Positions 1 through 7,871 of a DNA stretch of 20,591 nucleotides are shown in pieces. The notes beneath the pieces were generated by a model. That model saw nothing but the letters and a program-made list of their open reading frames with translations. It ran no database searches and was not told the DNA's origin. The DNA is taken from the NCBI GenBank assembly GCA_002398405.1, contig DGYN01000122.1:13964-34554 (forward strand). The letters run 5' to 3'. The position numbers were made by a program, and so were the translations under genes. Origin of the DNA: Caulobacteraceae bacterium UBA5005. GTDB lineage: Bacteria > Pseudomonadota > Alphaproteobacteria > Caulobacterales > Caulobacteraceae. Numbering within the stretch: the first letter of the stretch is position 1; every line of letters starts with the position of its first letter.

Positions 1-70
1 GAGGGGGGAAGGGCCGGGGATGGGGGTGACGCGGCATGAGCCACGCACCGGACGTAGAGCATGACCACCG
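1..70. other. Left edge, downstream of sufB; no gene assigned
   Basis: This is the 70 bases after the sufB stop. A minus-strand ATG at 63 opens a frame that runs off the edge (MLYVRCVAHAASPP...). It is too short to judge, and its proline-rich translation looks like C-rich intergenic DNA. The next Suf gene may start beyond the edge. Confidence 0.4.
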
Positions 71-1536
<1,466 letters not shown>

Positions 1537-1537
<1 letters not shown>

Positions 1538-2658
1538 CAGGCGACCTTCCGGCGGGCGTCGAACTTGGCGTAGGCGTCGAGCCAGACATCGCCGCAACGG
1601 GTCCAGTCGTCCTGCGTGGACGCCCACCCGCCGCTGATGCGGATGGCGCTGTCGGCCAGATGCCCATGTCCCATGGCCGCGACCGTCGCCGACGGGGTCA
1701 GCTTGCCGGAGGCGCAGGCCGGCCCGGCGCTGATCATGATCCCGGCAAGGTCGAGCGACATGACCTGCAGCACCGCCTCATAGCCCTGATGAGCAATCCC
1801 CAGAGTCTGCGGCAGGCGCGGAACAGTGGCGCCCAGCGCCACCGAGCCCACGGCCTCCAGCCGCGCCTGCAGATGATCGCGCCACGCCGCCTGAGCGGCG
1901 ATGGCCGGCAGCCCTTGCTTGGCGAGCCTCGCCGCCACGCCGAACCCGGCGATGCCGCTGACGTTTTCCGCCCCGCCGCGCCGTCCCTGCTCCTGGCCGC
2001 CGCCGTGAATGACCCGGGCGATCTTCGACCGGGGCCCCGCCGCCAGGGCGCCCACCCCAAAAGGTCCGCCCAGCTTGTGGCTGACCAGGGCCATGGTGTC
2101 CGCGCCCATGGCGTTGAAATCGACGTCCATCTTGCCGATCGCCCCGACCGCATCGACGTGCAGCCAGCCCTCCGCCGCGCGCACCAGGGCGGAGGCTTCC
2201 GCCACCGGCTGAATGACGCCCGTCTCATTGTTGGCCGCCATCAGGCAGACCACGGCCCTGCCGGGCTTTTTGAGCGCATCGCTGAGCCAGTTCAGGTCCG
2301 CCACCCCGTTTGCGTCCACCGGCCAGACCTCGACCGCCGGGCCCCGCGCGCGGGCGTTTTCCGAAACGGCGGCGTGTTCGGTCGCCCCGACAATGATCCG
2401 CTCCATCCCGGCCATGACCGCGCTTTGCAGAGCGAGCGCATTGGACTCGGTCCCGCCGCTGGTGAAGGTGATCGACGGCGGCTTGACGGCGACGAGGGTC
2501 GCCACATCCACCCGCGCCGCCTCGATCACGCCGCGGCTTGCCCGGCCGCCGGCATGGACGGAAGCGGGGTTGCCCAGCACGTCCATGGCCTCGATGACCT
2601 TGGCCTTGACCTCGGGCCGCACGGGAGCGGTGGCGTTGTTATCAAGATAGACCGCCAT
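1537..2658 (-). CDS. Cysteine desulfurase (class V aminotransferase, NifS/IscS-like)
   Basis: This is a PLP-dependent enzyme of 373 residues that takes sulfur from L-cysteine and passes it on for Fe-S assembly, here presumably to SufB. The N-terminus YLDNNATAPVRPEV is the family opening. His95 in GATEHAAVSE, Asp169 in LHVDAVGA and Lys195 in LVSHKLGGP (Schiff-base lysine) are in place, followed by RRGGAENVSG. Cys315 in SAGPACASGK sits where the persulfide-carrying cysteine of IscS/NifS lies. The start is the ATG at 2658, which overlaps the iscR TGA as TGATG. A GTG one codon upstream (2661) is also open but has no merit of its own. It is the middle gene of an iscR - desulfurase - sufB unit. It is slightly shorter than E. 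coli IscS (about 404). I leave the symbol open because iscS, nifS and sufS-type names are used inconsistently for this locus. Confidence 0.93.
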
Positions 2659-3092
2659 CACGCCGCCTCCGCCGCTGATGGCCGGATCCGGCCTTGGACG
2701 ACGTCCTCCAGGCTGACACTGGCGAGATACCCTTCGATCTGGCGCCCCATCTCATCCCACAGGGCATGGGCCGAGCAACGGGCGCCGCGCTTCATGCAGC
2801 CGGTCTCGCCCTTGTTGCAGCGGGTGACGCGCAGCGGCTCATCCACCGCGTTGATAACATCGGCGACCGAGGTCTCCGCCGCCGTCCTGGCCAGCCGATA
2901 ACCGCCGCCCGGACCCCGCACGCTCTCCACCACGCCGCTGCGGCGCAGCCGGGCGAAAATCTGTTCCAGATAGGGCAGCGATATCTCCTGGCGCTGCGCG
3001 ATTTCGGCAAGGGCCACCGCCCGCGAGCCGCCTTGTCCGGCGAGGTCGGTCATCGCCATGACGGCGTAGCGGCCCTTGGTGGAAAGCTTCAT
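2658..3092 (-). CDS. iscR: Rrf2-family Fe-S sensing transcriptional regulator IscR
   Basis: This encodes 144 residues beginning with MKLSTKGRYAVMAM, the standard Rrf2 opening. A winged helix-turn-helix follows (about residues 25-65, with SLPYLEQIFARLRRSG and RGPGGGYRLAR). The cluster-binding motif is complete: Cys92, Cys99, Cys106 and His109 in the stretch RCNKGETGCMKRGARCSAH. All three cysteines and the histidine of E. coli IscR are matched, with one extra residue in each inter-cysteine spacing. It probably binds a [2Fe-2S] cluster and represses its own Suf operon when clusters are plentiful. It is first in the operon. The frame stays open upstream to an ATG at 3170, giving a 26-residue extension; family alignment argues against that start, and the extension is made of the leader hairpin sequence. 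Confidence 0.95.
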   Translation of the reverse strand: MKLSTKGRYAVMAMTDLAGQGGSRAVALAEIAQRQEISLPYLEQIFARLRRSGVVESVRGPGGGYRLARTAAETSVADVINAVDEPLRVTRCNKGETGCMKRGARCSAHALWDEMGRQIEGYLASVSLEDVVQGRIRPSAAEAA

Positions 3093-3124
3093 TTCAACTC
3101 GCGACAGAAAACCCGCGCATCCCT

Positions 3125-3149
3125 GCGGCGGTATGTTAAGTACCGCCGC
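3125..3149 (-). promoter_or_regulatory. Perfect 9-bp inverted repeat in the iscR leader
   Basis: On the minus strand the 5' arm GCGGCGGTA is followed by the 7-base loop CTTAACA and the exact complement TACCGCCGC. It lies between the predicted iscR promoter and the iscR start codon, 32 bases upstream of the ATG. It could be an mRNA leader hairpin or a dyad-symmetric protein site. No U-tract follows the 3' arm, so it is not an obvious terminator. Confidence 0.6.
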
Positions 3150-3167
3150 CTTCACGCGCTTAGGCTT

Positions 3168-3200
3168 CATGTAGAAAGACCGAGCGCGCAGGTCAACTAT
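3168..3200 (-). promoter_or_regulatory. Putative iscR promoter with an IscR-like half-site
   Basis: On the minus strand, TTGACC (3196-3191) is a good -35 element, separated by exactly 17 bases from TACATG (3173-3168), a weak -10. ATAGTTGACC at 3200-3191 matches the left half of the E. coli type-1 IscR box (ATASYYGACT) in nine of ten positions and overlaps the -35. The second half-site is not recognisable. Autoregulation of iscR through such a site is known in other bacteria; for this locus it is inference. Confidence 0.4.
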
Positions 3201-3233
3201 TCCGCTGCACTGCGGAAAACTTTCGGAGGACCC

Positions 3234-3884
3234 ATGCCAGAGGTGGTGCTGACCGGCGGAGCCGGACGGATCGAAGGGCGCTATTCGCCCGGAAAGAAGT
3301 CGAGCGCGCCTATCGCCCTCATCCTCCCGCCGCACCCCAAGGGTGGCGGCACCATGGATTTCCCGGTGACGGCCCAGCTCTATCTGCTGTTCATGCGCCG
3401 GGGATTCGCGACCCTGCGGTTCAATTTCCGGGGCGTCGGCCGATCGCAGGGGGAATTCGACTCCGGCGTCGGCGAACTGGCCGATGCGGCGACGGCCCTC
3501 GACTGGCTGCAGGCCAACAACCCCACCGCGTCACAATGCTGGATCGCCGGCTACTCCTTCGGCGCCTATATCGGCATGCAACTCCTGATGCGCCGGCCGG
3601 AGACCGACGGCTTCATCAGCGTCTCGCCGCCCACAAACATGTACGACTTCAGCTTCCTGGCCCCCTGCCCTGCCTCGGGCCTGTTCCTGCACGGCAGCGC
3701 CGACACCGTGACCCCGCCGGTCGAAGTCGACCGCGTCGTCGCCAAGCTCCGCACCCAGAAGGGCATCATCATCGACCACGAACTGGTCGAAGGCGCGACC
3801 CACTTCTGGCCCGATCAGGTCGGCGAGGTGGAGCGACGCGTCGGGACCTATCTGGACAAGCGGCTGGAAGAGAACCCGGCTTAG
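3234..3884 (+). CDS. Alpha/beta hydrolase (COG2945-like)
   Basis: This is a cytosolic alpha/beta-hydrolase of 216 residues with no signal peptide. The fold signatures are clear: oxyanion-region LPPHPKGGGTMD (about 31-42), RFNFRGVGRSQGEFD (62-76), the nucleophile elbow GYSFG with Ser108, the acid Asp157 in GSADTVTPP and His190 in GATHFW. Length and order fit the compact hydrolases grouped in COG2945; the substrate cannot be told. A good ribosome-binding site (CGGAGGA, 3224-3230) precedes the ATG at 3234. The gene diverges from iscR, so both promoters share the 141-bp gap. The last 48 bases (3838-3885) recur beyond the methyltransferase gene, which suggests that DNA was inserted or duplicated right at the 3' end of this gene. 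Confidence 0.88.
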   Translation: MPEVVLTGGAGRIEGRYSPGKKSSAPIALILPPHPKGGGTMDFPVTAQLYLLFMRRGFATLRFNFRGVGRSQGEFDSGVGELADAATALDWLQANNPTASQCWIAGYSFGAYIGMQLLMRRPETDGFISVSPPTNMYDFSFLAPCPASGLFLHGSADTVTPPVEVDRVVAKLRTQKGIIIDHELVEGATHFWPDQVGEVERRVGTYLDKRLEENPA

Positions 3885-3885
3885 G
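3838..3885 (+). repeat. Direct repeat, copy 1 (3' end of the hydrolase gene)
   Basis: These 48 bases cover the last 15 codons and the stop of the hydrolase gene and match 4771-4818 at 44 of 48 positions. The two copies flank the FkbM methyltransferase gene. This copy encodes RVGTYLDKRLEENPA and a stop. Confidence 0.9.
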
Positions 3886-3898
3886 GGACGCCTACCCC

Positions 3899-3951
3899 AG
3901 GAGAGGCAGGCGCCATGGGGAGCCTCATAAATCTCGGCGCCAGGCGCTCCT
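3899..3951 (+). repeat. Imperfect inverted repeat between the hydrolase and methyltransferase genes
   Basis: The arm AGGAGAGGCAGGCGCC (3899-3914) faces GGCGCCAGGCGCTCCT (3936-3951), pairing at 13 of 16 positions around a 21-base loop. It could end hydrolase transcription, but there is no U-tract. Alternatively it marks the junction of the inserted segment. Function is not established. Confidence 0.35.
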
Positions 3952-3979
3952 GCACCGCCTTGCGAAGCAGGCGAACACC

Positions 3980-4744
3980 ATGAGCTTGAAGACCATCGTT
4001 AGACGCGCCGCTAGGGGTCTCGGGTGGGAGGTCGTTTCGACCAAGCGCATGGGCGACTTCAGCCAGGGCAGAAACGACCTCACCTTTCTGATGTCGCATA
4101 TCTCTTCGGCCTTCCCGAAGTCCGCCGTGCGGTCGCAGCTTGGACAGGATGTCTTCGCGATCACCATGTCGAACTTCAAAAAGGGCGGGTATTTTGTCGA
4201 ATTCGGCGCGACCAACGGCGTCGATCTAAGCAACACCTATCTCCTTGAGAAAGCCTTTGGGTGGAAGGGCGTTCTCGCCGAACCCGCCGCCTGTTGGCAC
4301 GACGATCTGATCAAGAACAGAAAGGCCCACATCGACAAGAGGTGCGTCTGGAACGAGAGCAACAGGAAGATCGCCTTTCGGGTCGCGGACCTGGCCGAAT
4401 TTTCCGGGGCGGTTGACGCGCTCGCACGGGATCGTCACCAGCAGAAGCGGGAGTCCGGCCACGATGAGGTTGTCGAAACCATCACCCTGTCCGACCTGCT
4501 GGACGCCCATGGGGCGCCTTCCGTCATCGACTATCTGTCGATCGATACCGAAGGTTCGGAACTCGCGATCCTCCAGGCCCACGACTTCTCGCGCTATCGC
4601 TTCAACGTGATCACCTGCGAACACAACTACACGGCCGACCGGGAGAAGATCTTCCAGCTCCTGCGGTCCAAGGGATACAGCCGGGTTCTTACATCCATCT
4701 CCGAATGGGATGACTGGTACATATTTGGCGAAACCCCCGCGTAG
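3980..4744 (+). CDS. FkbM family SAM-dependent methyltransferase
   Basis: This encodes 254 residues of the Methyltransf_21 (FkbM) type. The order of motifs is typical: SQLGQDVFA (52-60), SAM-binding motif I YFVEFGATNG (71-80), the acidic residue after strand 2 in GVLAEPA (97-103, Glu101), SDLLDAHG (171-178) and YLSIDTEGSELAIL (185-198). FkbM enzymes O-methylate sugars or natural products, and in alphaproteobacteria often sit in surface-polysaccharide loci; the substrate here is unknown. The ATG at 3980 has no strong ribosome-binding site. No glycan genes lie nearby, and the gene is bracketed by duplicated hydrolase-gene ends (3838-3885 and 4771-4818). Its composition looks somewhat less GC-rich by eye than its neighbours. 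It is therefore probably an acquired single gene. Confidence 0.87.
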   Translation: MSLKTIVRRAARGLGWEVVSTKRMGDFSQGRNDLTFLMSHISSAFPKSAVRSQLGQDVFAITMSNFKKGGYFVEFGATNGVDLSNTYLLEKAFGWKGVLAEPAACWHDDLIKNRKAHIDKRCVWNESNRKIAFRVADLAEFSGAVDALARDRHQQKRESGHDEVVETITLSDLLDAHGAPSVIDYLSIDTEGSELAILQAHDFSRYRFNVITCEHNYTADREKIFQLLRSKGYSRVLTSISEWDDWYIFGETPA

Positions 4745-4770
4745 GGCGAACACCGTTTGTTTCGGGCGCC

Positions 4771-4818
4771 GCGTCGGGGCGTATCTGGATAAGCGGCTGG
4801 AAGAGAACTCGGCTTAGG
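4771..4818 (+). repeat. Direct repeat, copy 2 (orphan tail of a hydrolase gene)
   Basis: This segment repeats the end of the upstream hydrolase gene and would encode RVGAYLDKRLEENSA plus a stop. Compared with copy 1 it has four base changes: one silent (GAC/GAT), two in one codon giving Thr to Ala, and one giving Pro to Ser. That pattern suggests it once belonged to a coding gene, perhaps a diverged allele, rather than being a random repeat. It has no start and no body, so it is a gene remnant. Confidence 0.88.
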
Positions 4819-4828
4819 CCGAAAGTCG

Positions 4829-5005
4829 CTATCTTCGGGCGGAGCGGCTGCGGACTGGGGATGACTCGCCCATCGGCTGGATGATCAGCCGCTCGCCTTC
4901 TTGGCGCATGATGGCGTATTCGCCGGGCAATTCGAACTCGGGTGGGATTCTAATCGCCCAGCTTCGGCCGATCCGGAATAGAGTCACCGGGTGCACTTCA
5001 GACAT
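4829..5005 (-). CDS. VapB/AbrB-type antitoxin, short and without a toxin partner
   Basis: This encodes 58 residues. The segment TLFRIGRSWAIRIPPEF (residues 8-24), followed by LPGEYAIMRQEGERLIIQP, is the swapped-hairpin AbrB-like DNA-binding domain seen in VapB antitoxins (known pattern: FRNGRSQAVRIPKEF...LPG...). In complete VapB proteins a C-terminal tail of roughly 25-30 residues neutralises the VapC PIN-domain nuclease. Here the frame turns into a basic run (SSPVRSRSARR) and stops. No vapC follows: the place where it would lie holds the duplicated hydrolase tail, 10 bases away. It is probably a decayed or truncated antitoxin left by the rearrangement. The ATG at 5005 is preferred to the one at 5023, because the family domain begins just after it; neither has a clear ribosome-binding site. 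Confidence 0.62.
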   Translation of the reverse strand: MSEVHPVTLFRIGRSWAIRIPPEFELPGEYAIMRQEGERLIIQPMGESSPVRSRSARR

Positions 5006-5075
5006 GGCCCAAGAACGCCACAAGATGCCGCATATGGCAATGGGAAGAGAACCCGACCCAACCCTCTTCCGCCTA

Positions 5076-5091
5076 CCCCGGGAAAGCGGGG
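5076..5091. repeat. REP-like hairpin (CCCCG ... CGGGG)
   Basis: CCCCG at 5076-5080 and CGGGG at 5087-5091 flank the 6-base loop GGAAAG, with the continuation ACCCAGG. The stretch resembles the short dispersed intergenic repeats of alphaproteobacteria that read as GAAAGCGGGGACCCAG. The copy number in this genome cannot be judged here. Confidence 0.45.
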
Positions 5092-5151
5092 ACCCAGGTT
5101 TCTTCGCTGCCTGAACGGCTGCGCCTCCATTGGATGAAAGGCCGTCACCCC

Positions 5152-5170
5152 GTAGAGCAACGGCCTCTAC
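5152..5170 (-). terminator. Hairpin directly after the small membrane protein gene
   Basis: GTAGAG (5152-5157) and CTCTAC (5165-5170) pair around a 7-base loop, starting at the base after the stop codon. The stem is short and has no U-run, so termination is only a possibility. Confidence 0.3.
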
Positions 5171-5251
5171 TCATTTGACTATGATCAAAAGGACGACGAT
5201 CCAGCCAAGAATGGCCGCAACGTCGATGTTGATCCGGATGCGCCTCTTCAT
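5171..5251 (-). CDS. Small single-span membrane protein (26 residues)
   Basis: This is a short ORF in the accessory patch. The ATG at 5251 is preceded by AAAGGA (5263-5258), a good ribosome-binding site with a 6-base spacer. The peptide starts with the basic, polar MKRRIRINID and continues with the hydrophobic VAAILGWIVVLLIIVK before TGA. That is the layout of a single transmembrane helix with a positively charged cytoplasmic N-terminus. A hairpin with 6-bp arms (5152-5170) lies directly after the stop. I do not recognise a family. The ribosome-binding site, the charge-then-helix design and the hairpin together make a real gene plausible; chance is not excluded for so short an ORF. Confidence 0.55.
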   Translation of the reverse strand: MKRRIRINIDVAAILGWIVVLLIIVK

Positions 5252-5325
5252 GAGGTGTCCTTTGAATTGGGTGCGCCGGCGGACCGGTTGAAGCCGAGTG
5301 TTCGCGAACTAAGGATTTTCCGCTG

Positions 5326-5356
5326 TAAGGCAGCGGCTCCGCCCCACTCCGTAGGG
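5326..5356 (+). repeat. 31-base direct repeat, copy A
   Basis: It starts TAAGGCAGCGGCTCCG and ends TCCGTAGGG. It matches the unit at 5371-5401 in 26 of 31 positions, with a period of 45 bases. Confidence 0.75.
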
Positions 5357-5370
5357 TTCACGGCTCGCTT

Positions 5371-5401
5371 TAAGGCGGCGGCTCCGGACCCTTCCGTAGG
5401 G
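5371..5401 (+). repeat. 31-base direct repeat, copy B
   Basis: It starts TAAGGCGGCGGCTCCG and ends TCCGTAGGG; it is the partner of 5326-5356. Together they look like part of a dispersed or tandem intergenic repeat family. Confidence 0.75.
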
Positions 5402-5412
5402 ACCCCACGCGC

Positions 5413-5433
5413 CCCATTGTTTCGGACAATGGG
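5413..5433. repeat. Perfect 8-bp hairpin with a TTCGG loop
   Basis: CCCATTGT (5413-5420) and ACAATGGG (5426-5433) are exact complements around TTCGG. A-run 5434-5438 follows on the plus strand, so the element has no T-run downstream in either direction and is not a canonical intrinsic terminator. It may be a processed or stabilising 3' structure. Confidence 0.55.
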
Positions 5434-5501
5434 AAAAACCAGAAACCCCTTGTTGTCCCGTTCGAACGCTTCGCCAAGTCACTGATTTGAAACGACAATT
5501 A

Positions 5502-5514
5502 TCGCAAATTGCGA
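5502..5514. promoter_or_regulatory. 13-bp palindrome TCGCAAATTGCGA
   Basis: It is a perfect dyad (TCGCAA, central A, TTGCGA) in an AT-richer pocket 34 bases beyond the stop of the OmpA-like gene. It could be a protein-binding site; nothing further supports a role. Confidence 0.3.
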
Positions 5515-5547
5515 AGATGCTCCAGCATAGGTGGCTGGTGTCGCCGT

Positions 5548-6318
5548 CTACGGCCTGATCGTCACCACCACCCGGCGTTTGTTGAAATCCCCGACCTCCG
5601 CCTTGTCGCTCCACGACACGACGATGCTCTCCTTCGGAACCCCCAGCGTCTCAAACGTCCCGGCCAGTTCCTTGGCGCGGCGCTCGGCCACGAAAGGCTG
5701 CTCGGCCAGCACCTTGCCGTCCGACAGCTTAACCGCCGCGCGGTAGCCCCGGATCTCCACCTTCCGCGGCTTTGACGCGGTGATGTAGTCGAAGGCCTCG
5801 CGGATCGCCCGGCCGCTGCGGCCAGGCGTCATGACGTCGAAGTCGAACAGGATCGGCACGTCCTTGACCGCGAAAGGCGGCTTTGGCGCTTCCGGCGCGG
5901 GGCCGCGTCCGCCGCCTCCCGGCGGGCGGGCGACGTTGGGTCCGGGACCCCGGCGGTTGAAGGTGATCTTGTGGGTGTCGCTGGCCGGGAGCAGGGTGTT
6001 GCAGGTCGGGTCGAGCTCGGGCCGGATGGAGATCTTCAGGGGCTTGAGCACCTTGCCGCCGCAGATCTCCTCGCCCGTGACCGTGCCCTCGATCAGGGCC
6101 TGGTGGCCGAGCGCCGGCGGATAGACCTGCGCGGCGGAATCCTCCTGAATCCCCAAGTAGTACATCTGGCCCTTGTACTCGGTGAGCCAGCAGGGAACCG
6201 TCGCGGTGTCCCGCAGGATGGGACAGGCCACGAAGGCCAGCTCCACCGGCTTGGGGCCCGCCCCAAGGCAGGCGCCGGCCGCCAGGACGATGAGCGAGGT
6301 TTGGACGATCTTTTTCAT
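5548..6318 (-). CDS. Exported protein with an OmpA-like C-terminal domain
   Basis: This encodes 256 residues. The N-terminus MKKIVQTSLIVLAAGACLGAG is a signal peptide (basic n-region, hydrophobic core); the Cys at 17 gives no proper lipobox. Residues 25-120 form an unrecognised domain with cysteines at 32, 43, 86 and 106, possibly disulfide-bonded in the periplasm. A Gly/Pro-rich linker (about 123-148) leads to an OmpA-like domain: ILFDFDVMTPGRSGRAIREA (156-175), VEIRGYRA (187-194), FVAERRAKELAGTFETLGV (209-227) and the NKRRVVVTIRP end. Such domains usually bind peptidoglycan. The ATG overlaps the stop of the upstream cytochrome gene as TGATG, so the two are co-translated and probably act together in the periplasm. 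Specific function is unknown. Confidence 0.75.
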   Translation of the reverse strand: MKKIVQTSLIVLAAGACLGAGPKPVELAFVACPILRDTATVPCWLTEYKGQMYYLGIQEDSAAQVYPPALGHQALIEGTVTGEEICGGKVLKPLKISIRPELDPTCNTLLPASDTHKITFNRRGPGPNVARPPGGGGRGPAPEAPKPPFAVKDVPILFDFDVMTPGRSGRAIREAFDYITASKPRKVEIRGYRAAVKLSDGKVLAEQPFVAERRAKELAGTFETLGVPKESIVVSWSDKAEVGDFNKRRVVVTIRP

Positions 6319-7826
6319 CACAGCACGCTCAGGAAATTGACGAGGTCGGTCTTTTCTTGCTCGGTGTATTTGATGTTGAACCGGCGGTCGTAGAAATCCA
6401 CCAGCTCCCGCAGGGTCTTGGCCGACCCGTTGGAGAAATAGGGCGCCCGGCTCGAGAGCCCCCTGAACTGCCCCATGACGATCGATCCCACATCCATGCA
6501 GCGTCCCGACGCCAGCGCCCGGCCCGGATCCTGCGTATAGATCGTCCGGCCGACATAGAGGTGCGGCGGCACATCGGTCTTGCAGGTAATCTTGAACAGC
6601 GGCAGCTCCGGCGACTCGTTGGCCCACGGCACGTTGGTGGTGCCGACGTCGACCCAGCCGGCCGAAAGGTCCATGCCGGTCATCTGCATGTTGTGGCAGG
6701 TGGCGCAGGTGCGCTTGGTCGGATTGCCCAGGCCCACCGTATTGATGTGCATAGCGTCCCTGATCCAGAACGGCCGTACGAAGAACACGTCCCATCCCCG
6801 GGCGACCGAGGCGCGGAAGGCCTCCTGCTCATCGCGGGCGGTCTTGCCCTCGGCGATCCGCCACATGTCGAAGGACTTGAAGACGGGATTGCCGAAATTG
6901 TCGCCCAGCACCCCGACCCGGCCGTCGGCCAGGGCCTTGGGCCCGAGGGCCTCCGGCAGGCCGGCGGCGCCGCCCAGCTGGCGGCCCCAGCGGTCGCTCT
7001 GCTGGCCGGCATAGACCTGGGTTTCGAAGTCGACGATCTGCTTCAGCTGCGCTTCGGGCAGCGGCCCTTTCAGCTGCAGATGGTTGGCGGCCGCGTCCCT
7101 CGCCTGGGCCCTAAGCGAGACGGCGCGGGCGTCGCTCATCAGGTTCATCTGCGAGTGTAGCCCCGTCTCGGGATCTCTCAGGGTCGCCATGCCGAGGTTC
7201 TTGGCGTTCAGGCCGCCGCCCGGCGCGGTGAAGTACTTGAGGTTCGCCGCCATCCGCGGCCGCCGGTAGACCGACACCGACTTCTGCTCGCCGGTGATGC
7301 CGTAAGTGGGGTGGGTGTTGCAGCCGGTGGGGTCGCGGACGACCTCGATGGAAAACTCCGGCTCCATGGCCGTGCCGTCCTGGCGCTTCGGCGGCCAGGG
7401 CATGGCGACGCGGAACAGGCCCCGGTCGATGGCCAGCGAGTGAGAGGCCTTCTCGCCCTGCGGCAGGTTCGGACAGTTGGACCCGTCGATGGCCGCGAAG
7501 ATCGGGTCCTTGCCCTTGGTTTCATTCCAACGCCGCTCGATGGTCGCGGCGGTGACGCTCATCGACTCCGCCGGCTGGTGGCAGGTGACGCAGGCCCGGC
7601 CGTTGGTCCCGATGGCCTCGAAGAAGGGGTGACCCTTGGTGGTGATGTCGCCCGACGCGTTGTGCAGGCCCAACTGCCCGAAGGCGTTGCCATAGGTCTC
7701 GCTCGATTTCAGCGGCGCCCCGTCGCCCGGCTCCCACCAGTATTCGGGGATGTCCGCGGCCGCCGCCGCCACCGCGAACGCCCCCGCGCCCGCCACGCCA
7801 ATCGCCGCCAAAGTCATCCAGCGCAT
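6318..7826 (-). CDS. Di-haem cytochrome c peroxidase-like protein
   Basis: This encodes 502 residues. A signal peptide (about 1-24, ending AAAAADIP) directs it to the periplasm. Two c-type haem sites are present: CVTCH at 79-83 and CATCH at 374-378. The C-terminal part (MGQFRGLSSRAPYFSNGSAKTL, about 451-472, then ELVDFYDRRF) resembles the closing segment of bacterial cytochrome c peroxidase/MauG proteins (COG1858), where APYFHDGS is typical. The protein is longer than classical peroxidases (about 330-350), so a different substrate is likely. Extra cysteines (118, 169, 415, 443) may form disulfides. The ATG at 7826 is chosen because GGGAGG (7840-7835) lies 8 bases upstream; a GTG at 7832 is too close to that site. 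The next gene starts within its stop codon. Confidence 0.85.
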   Translation of the reverse strand: MRWMTLAAIGVAGAGAFAVAAAAADIPEYWWEPGDGAPLKSSETYGNAFGQLGLHNASGDITTKGHPFFEAIGTNGRACVTCHQPAESMSVTAATIERRWNETKGKDPIFAAIDGSNCPNLPQGEKASHSLAIDRGLFRVAMPWPPKRQDGTAMEPEFSIEVVRDPTGCNTHPTYGITGEQKSVSVYRRPRMAANLKYFTAPGGGLNAKNLGMATLRDPETGLHSQMNLMSDARAVSLRAQARDAAANHLQLKGPLPEAQLKQIVDFETQVYAGQQSDRWGRQLGGAAGLPEALGPKALADGRVGVLGDNFGNPVFKSFDMWRIAEGKTARDEQEAFRASVARGWDVFFVRPFWIRDAMHINTVGLGNPTKRTCATCHNMQMTGMDLSAGWVDVGTTNVPWANESPELPLFKITCKTDVPPHLYVGRTIYTQDPGRALASGRCMDVGSIVMGQFRGLSSRAPYFSNGSAKTLRELVDFYDRRFNIKYTEQEKTDLVNFLSVL

Positions 7827-7871
7827 GCTCACATCCTCCCCAGGGTGCGCGGCGGTTGGTTCGCCTTATTT

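Larger units (their letters stand above)
5252..5547. other. Non-coding stretch rich in repeats and hairpins
   Basis: I see no convincing gene here. The stretch holds a pair of 31-base direct repeats, an 8-bp hairpin with a TTCGG loop and a 13-bp palindrome, listed separately. It lies between the small membrane protein gene and the stop of the OmpA-like gene. Confidence 0.5.

Noticed and set aside
3093..3170. Upstream ATG giving IscR a 26-residue N-terminal extension
   Set aside because: Rrf2 proteins begin at the MKLSTKGRYA-type start, and the extra segment is encoded by the leader hairpin and overlaps the putative -10.
5175..5188. TTGAC-TATG-ATCAA, close to an FNR/FixK box
   Set aside because: It lies within the end of the small membrane protein ORF and is far from any promoter of a respiratory gene; probably chance.
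5434..5438. Intrinsic terminator built from the 5413-5433 hairpin
   Set aside because: The A-run is downstream on the plus strand and the T-run is upstream on the minus strand; neither orientation has the required T-run after the stem.
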